A DNA stretch of 8,162 bases from Candidatus Cloacimonadota bacterium (lineage in GTDB: Bacteria; Cloacimonadota; Cloacimonadia; Cloacimonadales; Cloacimonadaceae). Position numbers and translations under genes: made by a program. The stretch is from positions 1 through 8,162 of the forward strand of contig JAQUJJ010000151.1 in assembly GCA_028681035.1 (NCBI GenBank), read 5' to 3'. The number at the start of each line of letters is the position of its first letter. Position 1 is the stretch's first letter. This document shows, piece by piece, positions 1 through 7,395 of the stretch. The notes beneath the pieces were generated by a model. That model saw only the letters and a list, made by a program, of their open reading frames with translations, was not told where the DNA came from and searched no databases.

Positions 1-178
1 GATACACTAATCCCTGTAGAAGAACATCCAAATCTCCGTCATTGTCATAATCGCCCCATGCAACTGAACCAGACAAAACACCTGGCAGACCAGCGTTGAT
101 ATCAGTAAATGTGTTGTTCTGACCTCTGAGACAACTTAACATAAGCATAACGAATAAAAATAACATAACTCTTTTCAT
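1..178 (-). CDS. Secreted FG-GAP/VCBS-repeat protein, N-terminal fragment
   Basis: The first 59 codons of a minus-strand gene that runs off the left edge of the window. Residues 1-20 form a signal peptide: Lys2-Arg3, then a hydrophobic core of Val/Met/Leu/Phe up to about residue 15, with likely cleavage after the Gly-Gln at 19-20. Cys16 might instead mark a lipoprotein, but the lipobox is poor. The mature part starts with a Thr-Phe-Thr-Asp-Ile stretch and soon gives the acidic calcium-binding motif GDYDNDGDLDVL (about residues 42-53), which is typical of FG-GAP/VCBS beta-propeller blades in extracellular proteins. The ATG at 178 is chosen because the signal peptide starts there and AAGAAAGGA (186-194) lies 7 bases upstream. 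The gene follows the response regulator after 68 bases with no obvious terminator, so it could be the last gene of that operon or a separate unit. Family call is firm; exact function and full length cannot be seen. Confidence 0.82.
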   Translation of the reverse strand, partial: MKRVMLFLFVMLMLSCLRGQNNTFTDINAGLPGVLSGSVAWGDYDNDGDLDVLLQGLVY

Positions 179-246
179 TTTTGCATCCTTTCTTTAGCAA
201 ACAATTTTCTGGATATAGTAGTGTCGCAAGACATGATATCACCCTC

Positions 247-1632
247 TTAACCTACATCGTTTGAAACTGTAATTTTATAGTTTCGCATTTTTTGATAAAA
301 AGCGGTTCGGCTTATTCCAAGCAATTTCATAGTTTGACTGGCATTGCATCCGGTAGTCTTTAAAACCTGCCTTATGTAATAGGCTTCACATGTTTTGCAT
401 GGACGCTTCGAGCTTGTAGTTGTTTGTTGGTTGTTAAGGTCAGGGAAAAGCTCATTTGAACCGATTAGTGCGTTCTCATTTGAGAGCACTGCTTGTCGGA
501 TAATCTTTTTTAGTTCACGGATGTTGCCAGAGAATTTGTGATCCACTAGTGCCTTCATTCCCTCTTCGGTGAGGGTGGGGACTGTTTTTCTACCTTCTTC
601 ATCAGAGATTTGACACAGAAAGTATTCGGTCAAAGCTTTAATATCTGCTTTTCTTTCCCGCAAGGGAGGGATATTAATATCCAGTTCAGAGATACGATAA
701 TAAAGGTCATTTCGGAATTGCTCTGTCTCCACCTTTGTTTTGAGATTGTACATCGTGGCAAAAATGAATTTGGCATTTGTCTTGATGGGCTTATTAGCCC
801 CTACACGATAGAATTCCCTATTTTCGATTACACGCAACAGCTTAACCTGTAAATCACAAGACAAATCACCAATTTCATCTAGAAATAAGGTTCCATTTTC
901 GGCTTTATCAATTAAACCTTCAGTGGTTTGATTAGCTCCCGTAAATGCTCCTTTTACATAGCCAAACAAAGTGCTTTCAAACAATTCATGAGGGATAGCA
1001 TTTACGTTTATCGCACAAAATTGATTGGTTCTTCTATTGCTGGCATAATGGATAAGCTTAGCAAGGATTTCTTTGCCGGTTCCGGATTCCCCGGTCAATA
1101 GCACTGAGTGACTATTCTGGGCGTATTTTTTTGCCAATTTCAAGCAATTTTTCATTTGAGGACTGTGAGCAATAACCCTGGTACCCAAATCTTTTTCCAT
1201 AGCGTATGAAACTATTTCTTCTTCTAGTTGATGAAGTCTAACCCATCTCAGTGAGTAATGCTCTGCCCTTTGCACAGCAAGTGTGATATCATCCAGATTG
1301 TATGGTTTCTCAAGAAACATTATAGCACCGGCTCTCCAAGCATCGATAACTCTATCTACGGTTGCATGTCCGGATATCATGATAATCTCTATTTCAGGGA
1401 AATCATTTTTGATCATCTTCATTATGTCCATTCCATCCATTTTGCGGTTTAGTCCAGGCAGAACGACATCTAAAATAACAATATGAATAGTACACTTGCT
1501 CAAGATGCTCTGTGCATCTTGCCAATAACCGCAACATGAAACCCGATAACCTAAATTGGAGAAATGCTCATGTAGACCATCCCGAATCAGAGTTTCGTCA
1601 TCTAAAACTAATAAATGAGTCTTCTCTGTCAC
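247..1632 (-). CDS. Sigma-54-dependent response regulator (NtrC family)
   Basis: 461 aa, a normal length for the family. The receiver domain (about 5-125) has the acidic pair Asp11-Asp12, phosphoacceptor Asp55 in ILDVVLPG, Ser87 and Lys109. A few extra residues follow Asp55 (LNRKMDG). The AAA+ domain (about 152-385) has Walker A GESGTGKE (181-188), an intact GAFTGA sigma-54 contact loop (228-233), Walker B LFLDEIGD (249-256), an arginine region FRNDLYYR (306-313) and GNIRELKK (369-376). The C-terminus (about 415-455) is a Fis-type helix-turn-helix for DNA binding. It should take phosphate from the upstream kinase and drive ATP-dependent open-complex formation by sigma-54 RNA polymerase at enhancer-controlled promoters. 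It starts with GTG at 1632-1630, overlapping the kinase stop by one base (TAGTG), with GGAGGA just before. The next in-frame ATG is residue 66, inside the receiver, so GTG is the real start. Target genes are not visible. Confidence 0.95.
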   Translation of the reverse strand: MTEKTHLLVLDDETLIRDGLHEHFSNLGYRVSCCGYWQDAQSILSKCTIHIVILDVVLPGLNRKMDGMDIMKMIKNDFPEIEIIMISGHATVDRVIDAWRAGAIMFLEKPYNLDDITLAVQRAEHYSLRWVRLHQLEEEIVSYAMEKDLGTRVIAHSPQMKNCLKLAKKYAQNSHSVLLTGESGTGKEILAKLIHYASNRRTNQFCAINVNAIPHELFESTLFGYVKGAFTGANQTTEGLIDKAENGTLFLDEIGDLSCDLQVKLLRVIENREFYRVGANKPIKTNAKFIFATMYNLKTKVETEQFRNDLYYRISELDINIPPLRERKADIKALTEYFLCQISDEEGRKTVPTLTEEGMKALVDHKFSGNIRELKKIIRQAVLSNENALIGSNELFPDLNNQQTTTSSKRPCKTCEAYYIRQVLKTTGCNASQTMKLLGISRTAFYQKMRNYKITVSNDVG

Positions 1633-3752
1633 TACATCCTCCGATGATCCATTATTGGAATGGTAATTTGGATTTTGGTTCCCTTTCGATGGTTACTCTC
1701 AATTTTTATCATTCCATTCATGCTTTTTACGATGCTATAAGCAATCACCAAACCCATACCCATTCCTTTCCCGACATCTTTTGTAGTTAAAAATGGCTGG
1801 GGAGCTTGACTTAGGATGCCCTCCGGTATTCCGCAACCATTGTCTTCAAGTTCAAGAATAACGCTATTATTTTTGCGATAAGTCCTAATTAATATCGTTT
1901 TGGTTGTTAAGTTTTCTTCTATAGCCAGTGCATCATTTGCGTTACTCACAAGAACAGATAGGACTTGTATAAAACGAATATTGTCTCCATAAACAAGTGG
2001 TAACTTATCTCCTAACTCAGTAATCAAGTTTATATCATCTGTTAGAATTCGAGTGGAAAACAGATCTATAAATTCGATCACAATCGCGTTTAAATCAAAT
2101 GGTTGATCCGAAAACTTATCTGGGCTATGAGCTATCACTTTAACAATCTCTACCAGCCGATTTATACGGTTCAGCATTAGATGCACATCAAGCTGTTTTT
2201 TTGAAATGAATGTCTGCTTGTGATCCGATGTTTCCAGAGATTTCAGGGTAATGTCGACAGTCTGCTTTATCGCTGCTAATGGATTGTGCAATTCATGTGC
2301 TATACCCGCAGTGATTCTTCCTAAGAGAGCCATCTGCTCTTGCTGTACTAAAAGGCGATCTTTCTCACGAACTTTTGCTACCTCTTCGTCAACACGTTGC
2401 TGTAATACTTGATTTTGCTCAGTTAGCCATTTCTTCTCATTTTCTAAGCGTTCGGCTTCAAATGATATCAGTAAAAGCTGTGCACGGCGATCGCTCTCCT
2501 GGTCGAGGTATTTCTTAGAGATATCATGATATTCAGTGAGATATTTATACGCTATTTCATGATTTCCCATAGCTGAATTGAGTATGGAAAGAGTTTCCAA
2601 GATATCCAGTCTGCTTTCACTAACGGGGAAATCATCTGTTGTCTCAAGTAGAGGTAAAATCAACCTTTCTGCTTTGTTAAATTGCTTTTGCCTGATTAGA
2701 CTCTGTGCTAAAAGTACACTGCCGTTTATCTCAGTATTCAATAGCTTAGCAGCTCGGGCTATTTCTATCCCGGTTTCCAGATTATGATCTGCTTCATCCC
2801 ACCGTTCTAATTTTATTAACAGCCTTCCTAAAGACACATGATCCATAGCATGGGTATAGATTTCATCAGACATAATATCATATTTCAAGGCTTCTTTGGC
2901 GTATTCAAGAGCTTCTTCAAACTTACCTTGCCACTGCAGAACATCTGCGATATTACTGAGGTTACCTCCGATGTAGTTTGGAATATCATATTCACGACCG
3001 ACCGCTAGAGATAATTCAAAATACTCACGAGCACTGTCATACTTCCTGAGAGATAAATACGCGCTGCCCAGCGAGCATTGTACTTGACCGATTAAATACG
3101 GATTAGATGTTTTTTCAGCTTTTTTCAATGCTTCCTGGCAACATTCCATGTTTTTTGAATAATCAAACAACCGATCATAGATAGCACCCAATTTGCACAG
3201 GGATGAGACTTCTAATTCTGGCAATTCTTGAATATGGCATAAATCAATTGATCTTCGAAAGTGCTTGATCGCAGCACTATATTCACATTTCATGAGATAT
3301 ATGTCGGCGATATTTGCCAGATTGATAATCTGGCTTCTTGTGTCATCAGCATGTTCAAAAACTAGGTTGATCTCTTCATAATAACCTAGAGCAAGGTCAA
3401 ACTGACCTATGTTTGCATAATGTCCAGCCAAAGAACCCTTAGCTCTTGCCATATTGCCATAGTCTTCTAACTGATCAAAAGCCTTGATAGCTTTAGTAAA
3501 CCAAGGTTTTGCTTTCTGTCCGTCCCCTATCATTCTAAGCGAATTACCCATGATAAACCAAGCTTGAGCCAACTCAGCTTTTGTGTTAAGTATCTTAGCT
3601 ATTTCAAGGGCTTTCTTAGCGAATCTTAATGCAGCTCCAGGATTACGCAAAAGATTTATAGTGGCAGCCTTGTTCAAACTCCAAAAATTCTCTTGCGAGA
3701 TTTCATCTGTCGGTGCTGCTTCGATATCCCTGATTTCAGCCTCGGAAATCAT
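1632..3752 (-). CDS. TPR-containing soluble sensor histidine kinase
   Basis: 706 aa. Residues about 20-415 are a run of helical pairs with TPR character (recurring A-x(3)-Y/F plus G-x-Y/F-x-x-A patterns such as GQFDLALGYYEE, RKYDSAREYFEL, GKFEEALEYAKE). A coiled coil at about 430-470 leads into the dimerisation/phosphoacceptor helix with His486 in HELHNP. The catalytic domain has an N box around Asn604-Asp607, G1 DNGCGIPEG (637-645), F box PFLTTK (653-658) and G2 GKGMGMGL (661-668). No signal peptide or membrane helix is seen, so this is a cytoplasmic kinase. The TPR array presumably receives the signal by protein-protein contact, which is inference. The partner is almost certainly the NtrC-type regulator encoded directly downstream with a one-base overlap, which points to translational coupling. 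The ATG at 3752 is preceded by AAGGGGA at 6 bases. All catalytic motifs are intact. The ligand is unknown. Confidence 0.93.
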   Translation of the reverse strand: MISEAEIRDIEAAPTDEISQENFWSLNKAATINLLRNPGAALRFAKKALEIAKILNTKAELAQAWFIMGNSLRMIGDGQKAKPWFTKAIKAFDQLEDYGNMARAKGSLAGHYANIGQFDLALGYYEEINLVFEHADDTRSQIINLANIADIYLMKCEYSAAIKHFRRSIDLCHIQELPELEVSSLCKLGAIYDRLFDYSKNMECCQEALKKAEKTSNPYLIGQVQCSLGSAYLSLRKYDSAREYFELSLAVGREYDIPNYIGGNLSNIADVLQWQGKFEEALEYAKEALKYDIMSDEIYTHAMDHVSLGRLLIKLERWDEADHNLETGIEIARAAKLLNTEINGSVLLAQSLIRQKQFNKAERLILPLLETTDDFPVSESRLDILETLSILNSAMGNHEIAYKYLTEYHDISKKYLDQESDRRAQLLLISFEAERLENEKKWLTEQNQVLQQRVDEEVAKVREKDRLLVQQEQMALLGRITAGIAHELHNPLAAIKQTVDITLKSLETSDHKQTFISKKQLDVHLMLNRINRLVEIVKVIAHSPDKFSDQPFDLNAIVIEFIDLFSTRILTDDINLITELGDKLPLVYGDNIRFIQVLSVLVSNANDALAIEENLTTKTILIRTYRKNNSVILELEDNGCGIPEGILSQAPQPFLTTKDVGKGMGMGLVIAYSIVKSMNGMIKIESNHRKGTKIQITIPIMDHRRM
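1637..1642 (-). promoter_or_regulatory. Ribosome binding site fixing the GTG start of the response regulator
   Basis: GGAGGA lies inside the last codons of the kinase gene, 4 bases from the GTG at 1632-1630. An ATG overlapping this site (1638-1636) is followed at once by the kinase stop TAG, so it cannot start a protein. The GTG that shares its first G with the TAG is the usable start. The layout favours re-initiation by ribosomes that have just finished the kinase. Confidence 0.75.
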
Positions 3753-3799
3753 TAAATGTCCCCTTGTGCATCATGTTCAGTAAAAAAGGCTCCCAAGAT

Positions 3800-3837
3800 G
3801 AGTATCTTACTCTATCAAGTGGGCAAAGTATTCGCAA
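3800..3837 (-). promoter_or_regulatory. Candidate promoter with overlapping dyad upstream of the kinase
   Basis: On the minus strand TTGCGA (3837-3832) and TAGAGT (3814-3809) sit 17 bases apart, each matching 4 of 6 sigma-70 consensus bases. Transcription would begin near 3802, giving a leader of about 50 bases to the ATG at 3752. A perfect small dyad, GAGTA-TCT-TACTC (3800-3812), covers the -10 box and start point, where a repressor could act. Both elements are weak on their own, so this is a candidate only. No sigma-54 -24/-12 pair was found here. Confidence 0.3.
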
Positions 3838-3962
3838 TTTAAATATACTGTCAGTACCATGAGGAGACATAATCATACTCCATTTATTAGTAAAATCTGG
3901 CTTTACATACCTAGCCTTGTGAATAAGGAATCTATAATTTCTTTCATAAAAACGATAACTAC

Positions 3963-4163
3963 CTATGCTGCTAATCTGTCAAACAATTCATTCTTCTTAT
4001 CTCTTTTTCCTAATTGAGCAATACTGCTCTTAACCTATTGAGTATTATATGCAACATTCATGCCAATGATGCAGTTATTAGCTAAGAAGCATTGCTGCAT
4101 GATGTTATGAGATATCCTTGGAACTATACATTCATGCGATGCAGATGAAGAGAACAGCACAAA
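3963..4163 (-). pseudogene. Possible broken ORF remnant, unrecognised
   Basis: On the minus strand one frame runs 66 sense codons between stops with a single internal TAG (4037-4035). The part after the stop reads like real coding sequence: a charged, helix-friendly end with KRDKKNELFDRLAA followed by TAG at 3965-3963. The part before it includes a possible ATG at 4100. One stop in so many codons is fewer than expected in AT-rich non-coding DNA, so this could be the decayed C-terminus of a gene, perhaps of an older mobile element. I do not recognise the family. There is no ribosome binding site, and chance cannot be excluded. Confidence 0.15.
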
Positions 4164-4343
4164 TCAGATATATATCTAAAATCCAATTAGTTGCGACATG
4201 CACAACTGTTCATTTGACTCATTGGCTTGTCAGAAGTACCATAATCCCTCAAATACTCAAGCTTATTATACATCCGCCCATATTGCTTAAACCCATTTAG
4301 TGCAGTAGTCTCCACACCCTAAAAGAAAAGTGTTGCATATAAT
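4044..4343. repeat. 300-bp segment bounded by 13-bp perfect inverted repeats
   Basis: ATTATATGCAACA at 4044-4056 is the exact reverse complement of TGTTGCATATAAT at 4331-4343. The segment between the outer ends is exactly 300 bp and holds no intact gene. The geometry resembles a small non-autonomous element (MITE), but no target-site duplication is visible (GAGT on the left, CGCC on the right). The right copy coincides with the TATAAT box before the transposase. It may equally be two copies of one regulator binding site. Confidence 0.35.
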
Positions 4344-4354
4344 CGCCTGCAACA
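4331..4354 (+). promoter_or_regulatory. Dyad around a TATAAT box upstream of the transposase
   Basis: TGTTGCA (4331-4337) and TGCAACA (4348-4354) are perfect 7-base inverted arms with a 10-base centre that contains TATAAT (4338-4343). The TATAAT is a consensus -10 about 58 bases upstream of the transposase ATG, but no good -35 lies 16-18 bases before it. A dyad centred on a -10 box suits a repressor or transposase binding site. A third copy of the half-site lies at 4050-4056. Confidence 0.3.
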
Positions 4355-4400
4355 GTGATTTGAGATCAACCAACAAAACAAATCATGACAGGAGAAAAAT

Positions 4401-5729
4401 ATGCAACAGAGACAGCGAAAAGAAGGATGCAAAAAGGGTCAAGTCAAAATTGAGTTTAGCCCCAAATTGATCACATCGTGGGGTGGAACGGCAGCTCTTT
4501 TTTCAAGGTATTTCGATAAGATCGGATTCAGAGAACTGGTCGAGAAGACATTTCCAGTCCAAGAGTTTTCCAACAACTCAACCGGTGTGTATTCCAAACT
4601 CATCTCATTGTTCATATCTGTACTAAATGGCGGTACCAAGTTTTCTCATATCAACTATATGGAAAATGGGATCAAGATCTTTGAGCGCTGTTTTAGGGTA
4701 AAACGTCTGGTCAAATCATCCACTGGCATCACCAGATATTGGAACAAATACAACTGCAGATCGCTAAATGAGACTCTTCTGCAAAACATCAGCCAGTACT
4801 TCTTGCGTCCCGTACTTGAATATGCCGGGATTGAAAGAGATACATTGCGTTTTGATTCCACTGTTATTACCCGCTATGGAACGCAAGAAGGAGCCAAAAA
4901 AGGTTACAATCCTGCCAAGCGAGGCAGGCCGTCAAATCACCCCCAGATAGCTTTTTTGGGTAGTGGGTACACGGTCAACTTTTGGAACCGCTCCGGCAAT
5001 ACCCGTTCTGCCAATGGTATTGTTGACTTTTATAGTCAGACGCGAGGCTTTATCGGAGGTATCAAGATTGAACGGGTATTGGCAGATAGTGGATATTATG
5101 ACCGCGAATTCATCCTGAAGCTCGAAGAAGATAATATTGAGTATGTGATCTCTGCTCCCATATATCAGTTTTTCCAGAAGATTGTTTACCATCAGGCAGC
5201 ATGGACGCGAGTCGATAATGGCATCGAAGTCGGCGAATTCACATACTCACACCTAAATGAAAGCTGGGGAGGTGAGCGACGCTATATCGTTGTCCGTCAG
5301 GAAATACAAAGGCGTCCGAAAGCTGCGGGTAAGCAACTTAGCCTCTTCAAAGACGAGGACTATGGCAAAGAATATCGCCATTCCCTTTATCTCACAAACA
5401 ACAATACCGCCACCCCTTATGATATCTGGTGCTACTATCGTCCCAGGGCTAATGTTGAGAACATCATCGAAAACCTAAAGGATGGCTTTGGTCTCTCGGC
5501 TTACAACATGAAGAGCTTCTGGGCTACAGAAGCGGTTCTGATGACAATCTGCTTGATCCTTAATAATCTCGTGACAGTGCTCATCAAACAGGTTCTGCAT
5601 ACCAGTGATAAGGGTAGAAAATTACGCACCATCAGGATGGAATATCTGGTTATTCCGGCACTATTGGGAAAAGATGGAAGGGATGATGTCCTGAGGTTGG
5701 GAATATCTAACCTAAATCGAGTAGGGTGA
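4401..5729 (+). CDS. IS1380-family DDE transposase, 3' end altered by intron insertion
   Basis: 442 aa as read. Catalytic Asp152 lies in RFDSTVI and is followed by the family-typical GTQEGAKKGYNPAKRGRPSNHP region (160-181). The second Asp229 lies in LADSGYY. The third acid, Glu353, lies in a full Y-(2)-R-(3)-E-(6)-K signature (Tyr346, Arg349, Glu353, Lys360; RANVENIIENLK). An N-terminal basic segment and helical region (1-140) would bind DNA. The enzyme would cut and paste the element carrying it. The ATG at 4401 has AGGAGA (4390-4395) 5 bases upstream. The catalytic core is complete, so the protein may be active. The last sense codons GTA-GGG and the TGA belong to domain VI of the antisense intron, so the native frame stops being IS sequence after Arg440 (5718-5720). 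Skipping the intron would continue the frame for 30 more codons to 7919. Confidence 0.9.
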   Translation: MQQRQRKEGCKKGQVKIEFSPKLITSWGGTAALFSRYFDKIGFRELVEKTFPVQEFSNNSTGVYSKLISLFISVLNGGTKFSHINYMENGIKIFERCFRVKRLVKSSTGITRYWNKYNCRSLNETLLQNISQYFLRPVLEYAGIERDTLRFDSTVITRYGTQEGAKKGYNPAKRGRPSNHPQIAFLGSGYTVNFWNRSGNTRSANGIVDFYSQTRGFIGGIKIERVLADSGYYDREFILKLEEDNIEYVISAPIYQFFQKIVYHQAAWTRVDNGIEVGEFTYSHLNESWGGERRYIVVRQEIQRRPKAAGKQLSLFKDEDYGKEYRHSLYLTNNNTATPYDIWCYYRPRANVENIIENLKDGFGLSAYNMKSFWATEAVLMTICLILNNLVTVLIKQVLHTSDKGRKLRTIRMEYLVIPALLGKDGRDDVLRLGISNLNRVG

Positions 5730-5796
5730 TTTTAGGAAGCGATCCTAACATCATCCCTCTCACAGAACCGTGCGTACGGGTCACGTACACGGCTCC
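5721..5796 (-). ncRNA. Group II intron domains V and VI
   Basis: Domain V (about 5796-5763) begins GGAGCCGTG and ends CACGGTTCT. The lower stem is 8 base pairs (5795-5788 with 5772-5765), then a two-base bulge (CG, 5774-5773), an upper stem UACG/CGUA and a loop UGACC. The catalytic AGC sits near the base of the 5' strand. Domain VI follows at about 5760-5721: AGGG pairs with CCCU, UGAU with AUCA, UUAGGA with UCCUAA. A bulged adenine at 5731 is a candidate branch point, about 10 bases from the 3' end, slightly further than usual. This element overlaps the last codons of the transposase on the other strand. Confidence 0.85.
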
Positions 5797-5811
5797 TGAT
5801 AATCTTTGCGA

Positions 5812-7077
5812 TTACGCATAGTAATCAGATAAAACATCCGTCTTGAGTGTGGTTAAATCAAACAACTTCATTTCTATGAACCATTTATTGGGTAGGGCAA
5901 ATTCCATGGGTTTACACTTTGAGTTCCTCCATCTAAACATTGATAGTTTCGGATATTCGCCTCTGAAACCTCGTCTGCGAAGCTGCCGATGAAAGGCTTT
6001 CCAGCTTTTCCATTCTCGCATCTTCTTCATCCGAAGCCTCCGGCGTATCCATCCCATCAAGTCTTGAAAGAGTCTGGCGCAGTTTGCCACACGGAAGTAT
6101 TGCCCCCAACCTCTCAGTACGGGAGTGAGTCTTGCTATCATCTTGGTCAATGGTACCCCGCTATTGCGAGGCGTCAGACTGCGTATCTTGTCCTTGAAAC
6201 GTTTAATACGTTCCCTATCCACTGATACACGGTCAGTTGTAATCATAAAACCAAGATACTTGATCCCCTTTTCTACACTACTGATATGGGTTTTCTCCAT
6301 ATTGATCGTAAGCTTCAACGATTCCAGGATACCAGTTGCGATCCTCTGATATTGCTCCGCCTTTCTTTTAGACTTAGCAAAGATCAGGATATCATCTGCA
6401 TACCTGACTATTCGGATCTTTAGGCTCATCATCTTTTGGTCAAACTCATCCAGATAGATGTTCATCAAAAGGGGTGAAATCACTCCTCCCTGTGGACTGC
6501 CTACCTCGGTAGCTTTGATTACTCCGTCGATCATGACTCCAGCCTTTAGGAACTGATTGATCAGTTTGAGTAAAGTACCGTCGCTGATCTTTCTGTTCAG
6601 GCTTTGTAGGATAAGCTCATGATCCAAAGTGTCAAAGCACTTCGATAAGTCCATGTCCACAGCCCAGGGAAGTTCATACCGAACCAGAAACTGTTGCGCT
6701 TTGGCTACTGCTTGCTGGCACGATCTCTGGGGACGATATCCATAACTTGAAGGATGAAAGTCCGGCTCAAAGATCGGCTGTATTACATTCAGGATAGCTT
6801 GTTGCACCACTCTGTCTCTGACATTCGGGATTCCCAAGGGTCTCTTCTTGCCATCCGGTTTGGGGATTTCTACCCTTCGTACCGGTGAGGGTTGGTAGGT
6901 TTTGGTTCTTAGTTCTTCATGTAGTTGATTGATGTTCTCTACCAGATTTTCTTCAAAGTCTGCGATGCTCTGATGATCAATACCTGCGGCTCCCTTGTTT
7001 CTTTTTACAGAAGCAAAAGATGCATATAAGTTCTTCAGTGCATAGACTTTGTCGATTAAACTGTAGTACTTTCTCAT
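5812..7077 (-). CDS. ltrA: Group II intron reverse transcriptase/maturase
   Basis: 421 aa. The N-terminus (1-35, ...LYASFASVKRNKGAAGID) and RT blocks are clear: RPLGIPNVRDRVVQQAI (79-95), SYGYRPQRS (111-119), catalytic Asp in VDMDLSKCFDTLDH (Asp141/Asp143), SPQGGVISPLL (194-204), and YADD (Tyr226-Asp229) with both metal-binding aspartates. The thumb/maturase domain X spans about 285-370 (LTPVLRGWGQYFRVANC...), and a basic stretch follows (RRRLRMKKMREWK). No HNH endonuclease domain follows. The C-terminus ends with NKWFIEMKLFDL and a short tail, as in class C proteins. It binds the unspliced intron RNA, helps splicing, and copies the intron into DNA at new sites. The ATG at 7077 has AGGAAA (7082-7087) upstream. 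The gene stops 15 bases before domain V, as expected for an ORF in domain IV. All catalytic residues are intact. Confidence 0.95.
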   Translation of the reverse strand: MRKYYSLIDKVYALKNLYASFASVKRNKGAAGIDHQSIADFEENLVENINQLHEELRTKTYQPSPVRRVEIPKPDGKKRPLGIPNVRDRVVQQAILNVIQPIFEPDFHPSSYGYRPQRSCQQAVAKAQQFLVRYELPWAVDMDLSKCFDTLDHELILQSLNRKISDGTLLKLINQFLKAGVMIDGVIKATEVGSPQGGVISPLLMNIYLDEFDQKMMSLKIRIVRYADDILIFAKSKRKAEQYQRIATGILESLKLTINMEKTHISSVEKGIKYLGFMITTDRVSVDRERIKRFKDKIRSLTPRNSGVPLTKMIARLTPVLRGWGQYFRVANCARLFQDLMGWIRRRLRMKKMREWKSWKAFHRQLRRRGFRGEYPKLSMFRWRNSKCKPMEFALPNKWFIEMKLFDLTTLKTDVLSDYYA

Positions 7078-7370
7078 GACGTTTCCTGTTTCATCGCAGC
7101 CTGATTAAATTCGGTTCTTAGATGCTGACTGTGTGTTCCTCTGGTGATCCAGCTTTCTTTAGCACAAGGCAATATAGCCGTCTCTTGATATCTTCTATCT
7201 CCCAGAGTACTCAATCTCGTGCGGTCGAAATTGACAGGAAGTTCGTCACCACCGTCAATCCGAGCCTCGAAGCATTTCAGCTTCTTCTTTCGTTTCTCAC
7301 TTTGCATCCAATAATTCTCCTCTAATTGGCTGTCCTTTAGATTATCTTCACCCCTTCGCATGAACTGCAT
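7074..7370 (-). CDS. Possible leader ORF in intron domain IV, coupled to the reverse transcriptase
   Basis: A 98-codon open frame between ribozyme domain III and the reverse transcriptase. Its TGA overlaps the RT start in an ATGA arrangement (7077-7074), as in translationally coupled gene pairs. The product would be charged, with a KRKKKLK run at about 26-32, and matches no family I know. AAAAGG stands before the first ATG but too close, and better fits the second ATG (codon 4). It could be a true small protein, an upstream frame that feeds ribosomes to the RT, or chance. Domain IV is the tolerant part of the intron, so an extra ORF there is possible. Confidence 0.22.
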   Translation of the reverse strand: MQFMRRGEDNLKDSQLEENYWMQSEKRKKKLKCFEARIDGGDELPVNFDRTRLSTLGDRRYQETAILPCAKESWITRGTHSQHLRTEFNQAAMKQETS

Positions 7371-7395
7371 CCTTTTGAGATACAGCCCCCAGCAT

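Noticed and set aside
179..246. Sigma-54 promoter or terminator between the response regulator and the FG-GAP gene
   Set aside because: There is a TTGCT-like -12 word but no GG at -24, and no stem-loop with a T run.
4118..4300. 60-codon plus-strand ORF in the spacer
   Set aside because: Lacks a ribosome binding site, has low-complexity hydrophobic/His/Ile content and no domain pattern. It lies within the inverted-repeat-bounded segment.
4187..4316. Minus-strand open stretch reading TALNGFKQYGRMYNKLEYL
   Set aside because: Looks protein-like but is only about 43 codons, is preceded by an in-frame TAG and lacks a good start. I could not tie it to a known transposase or other family.
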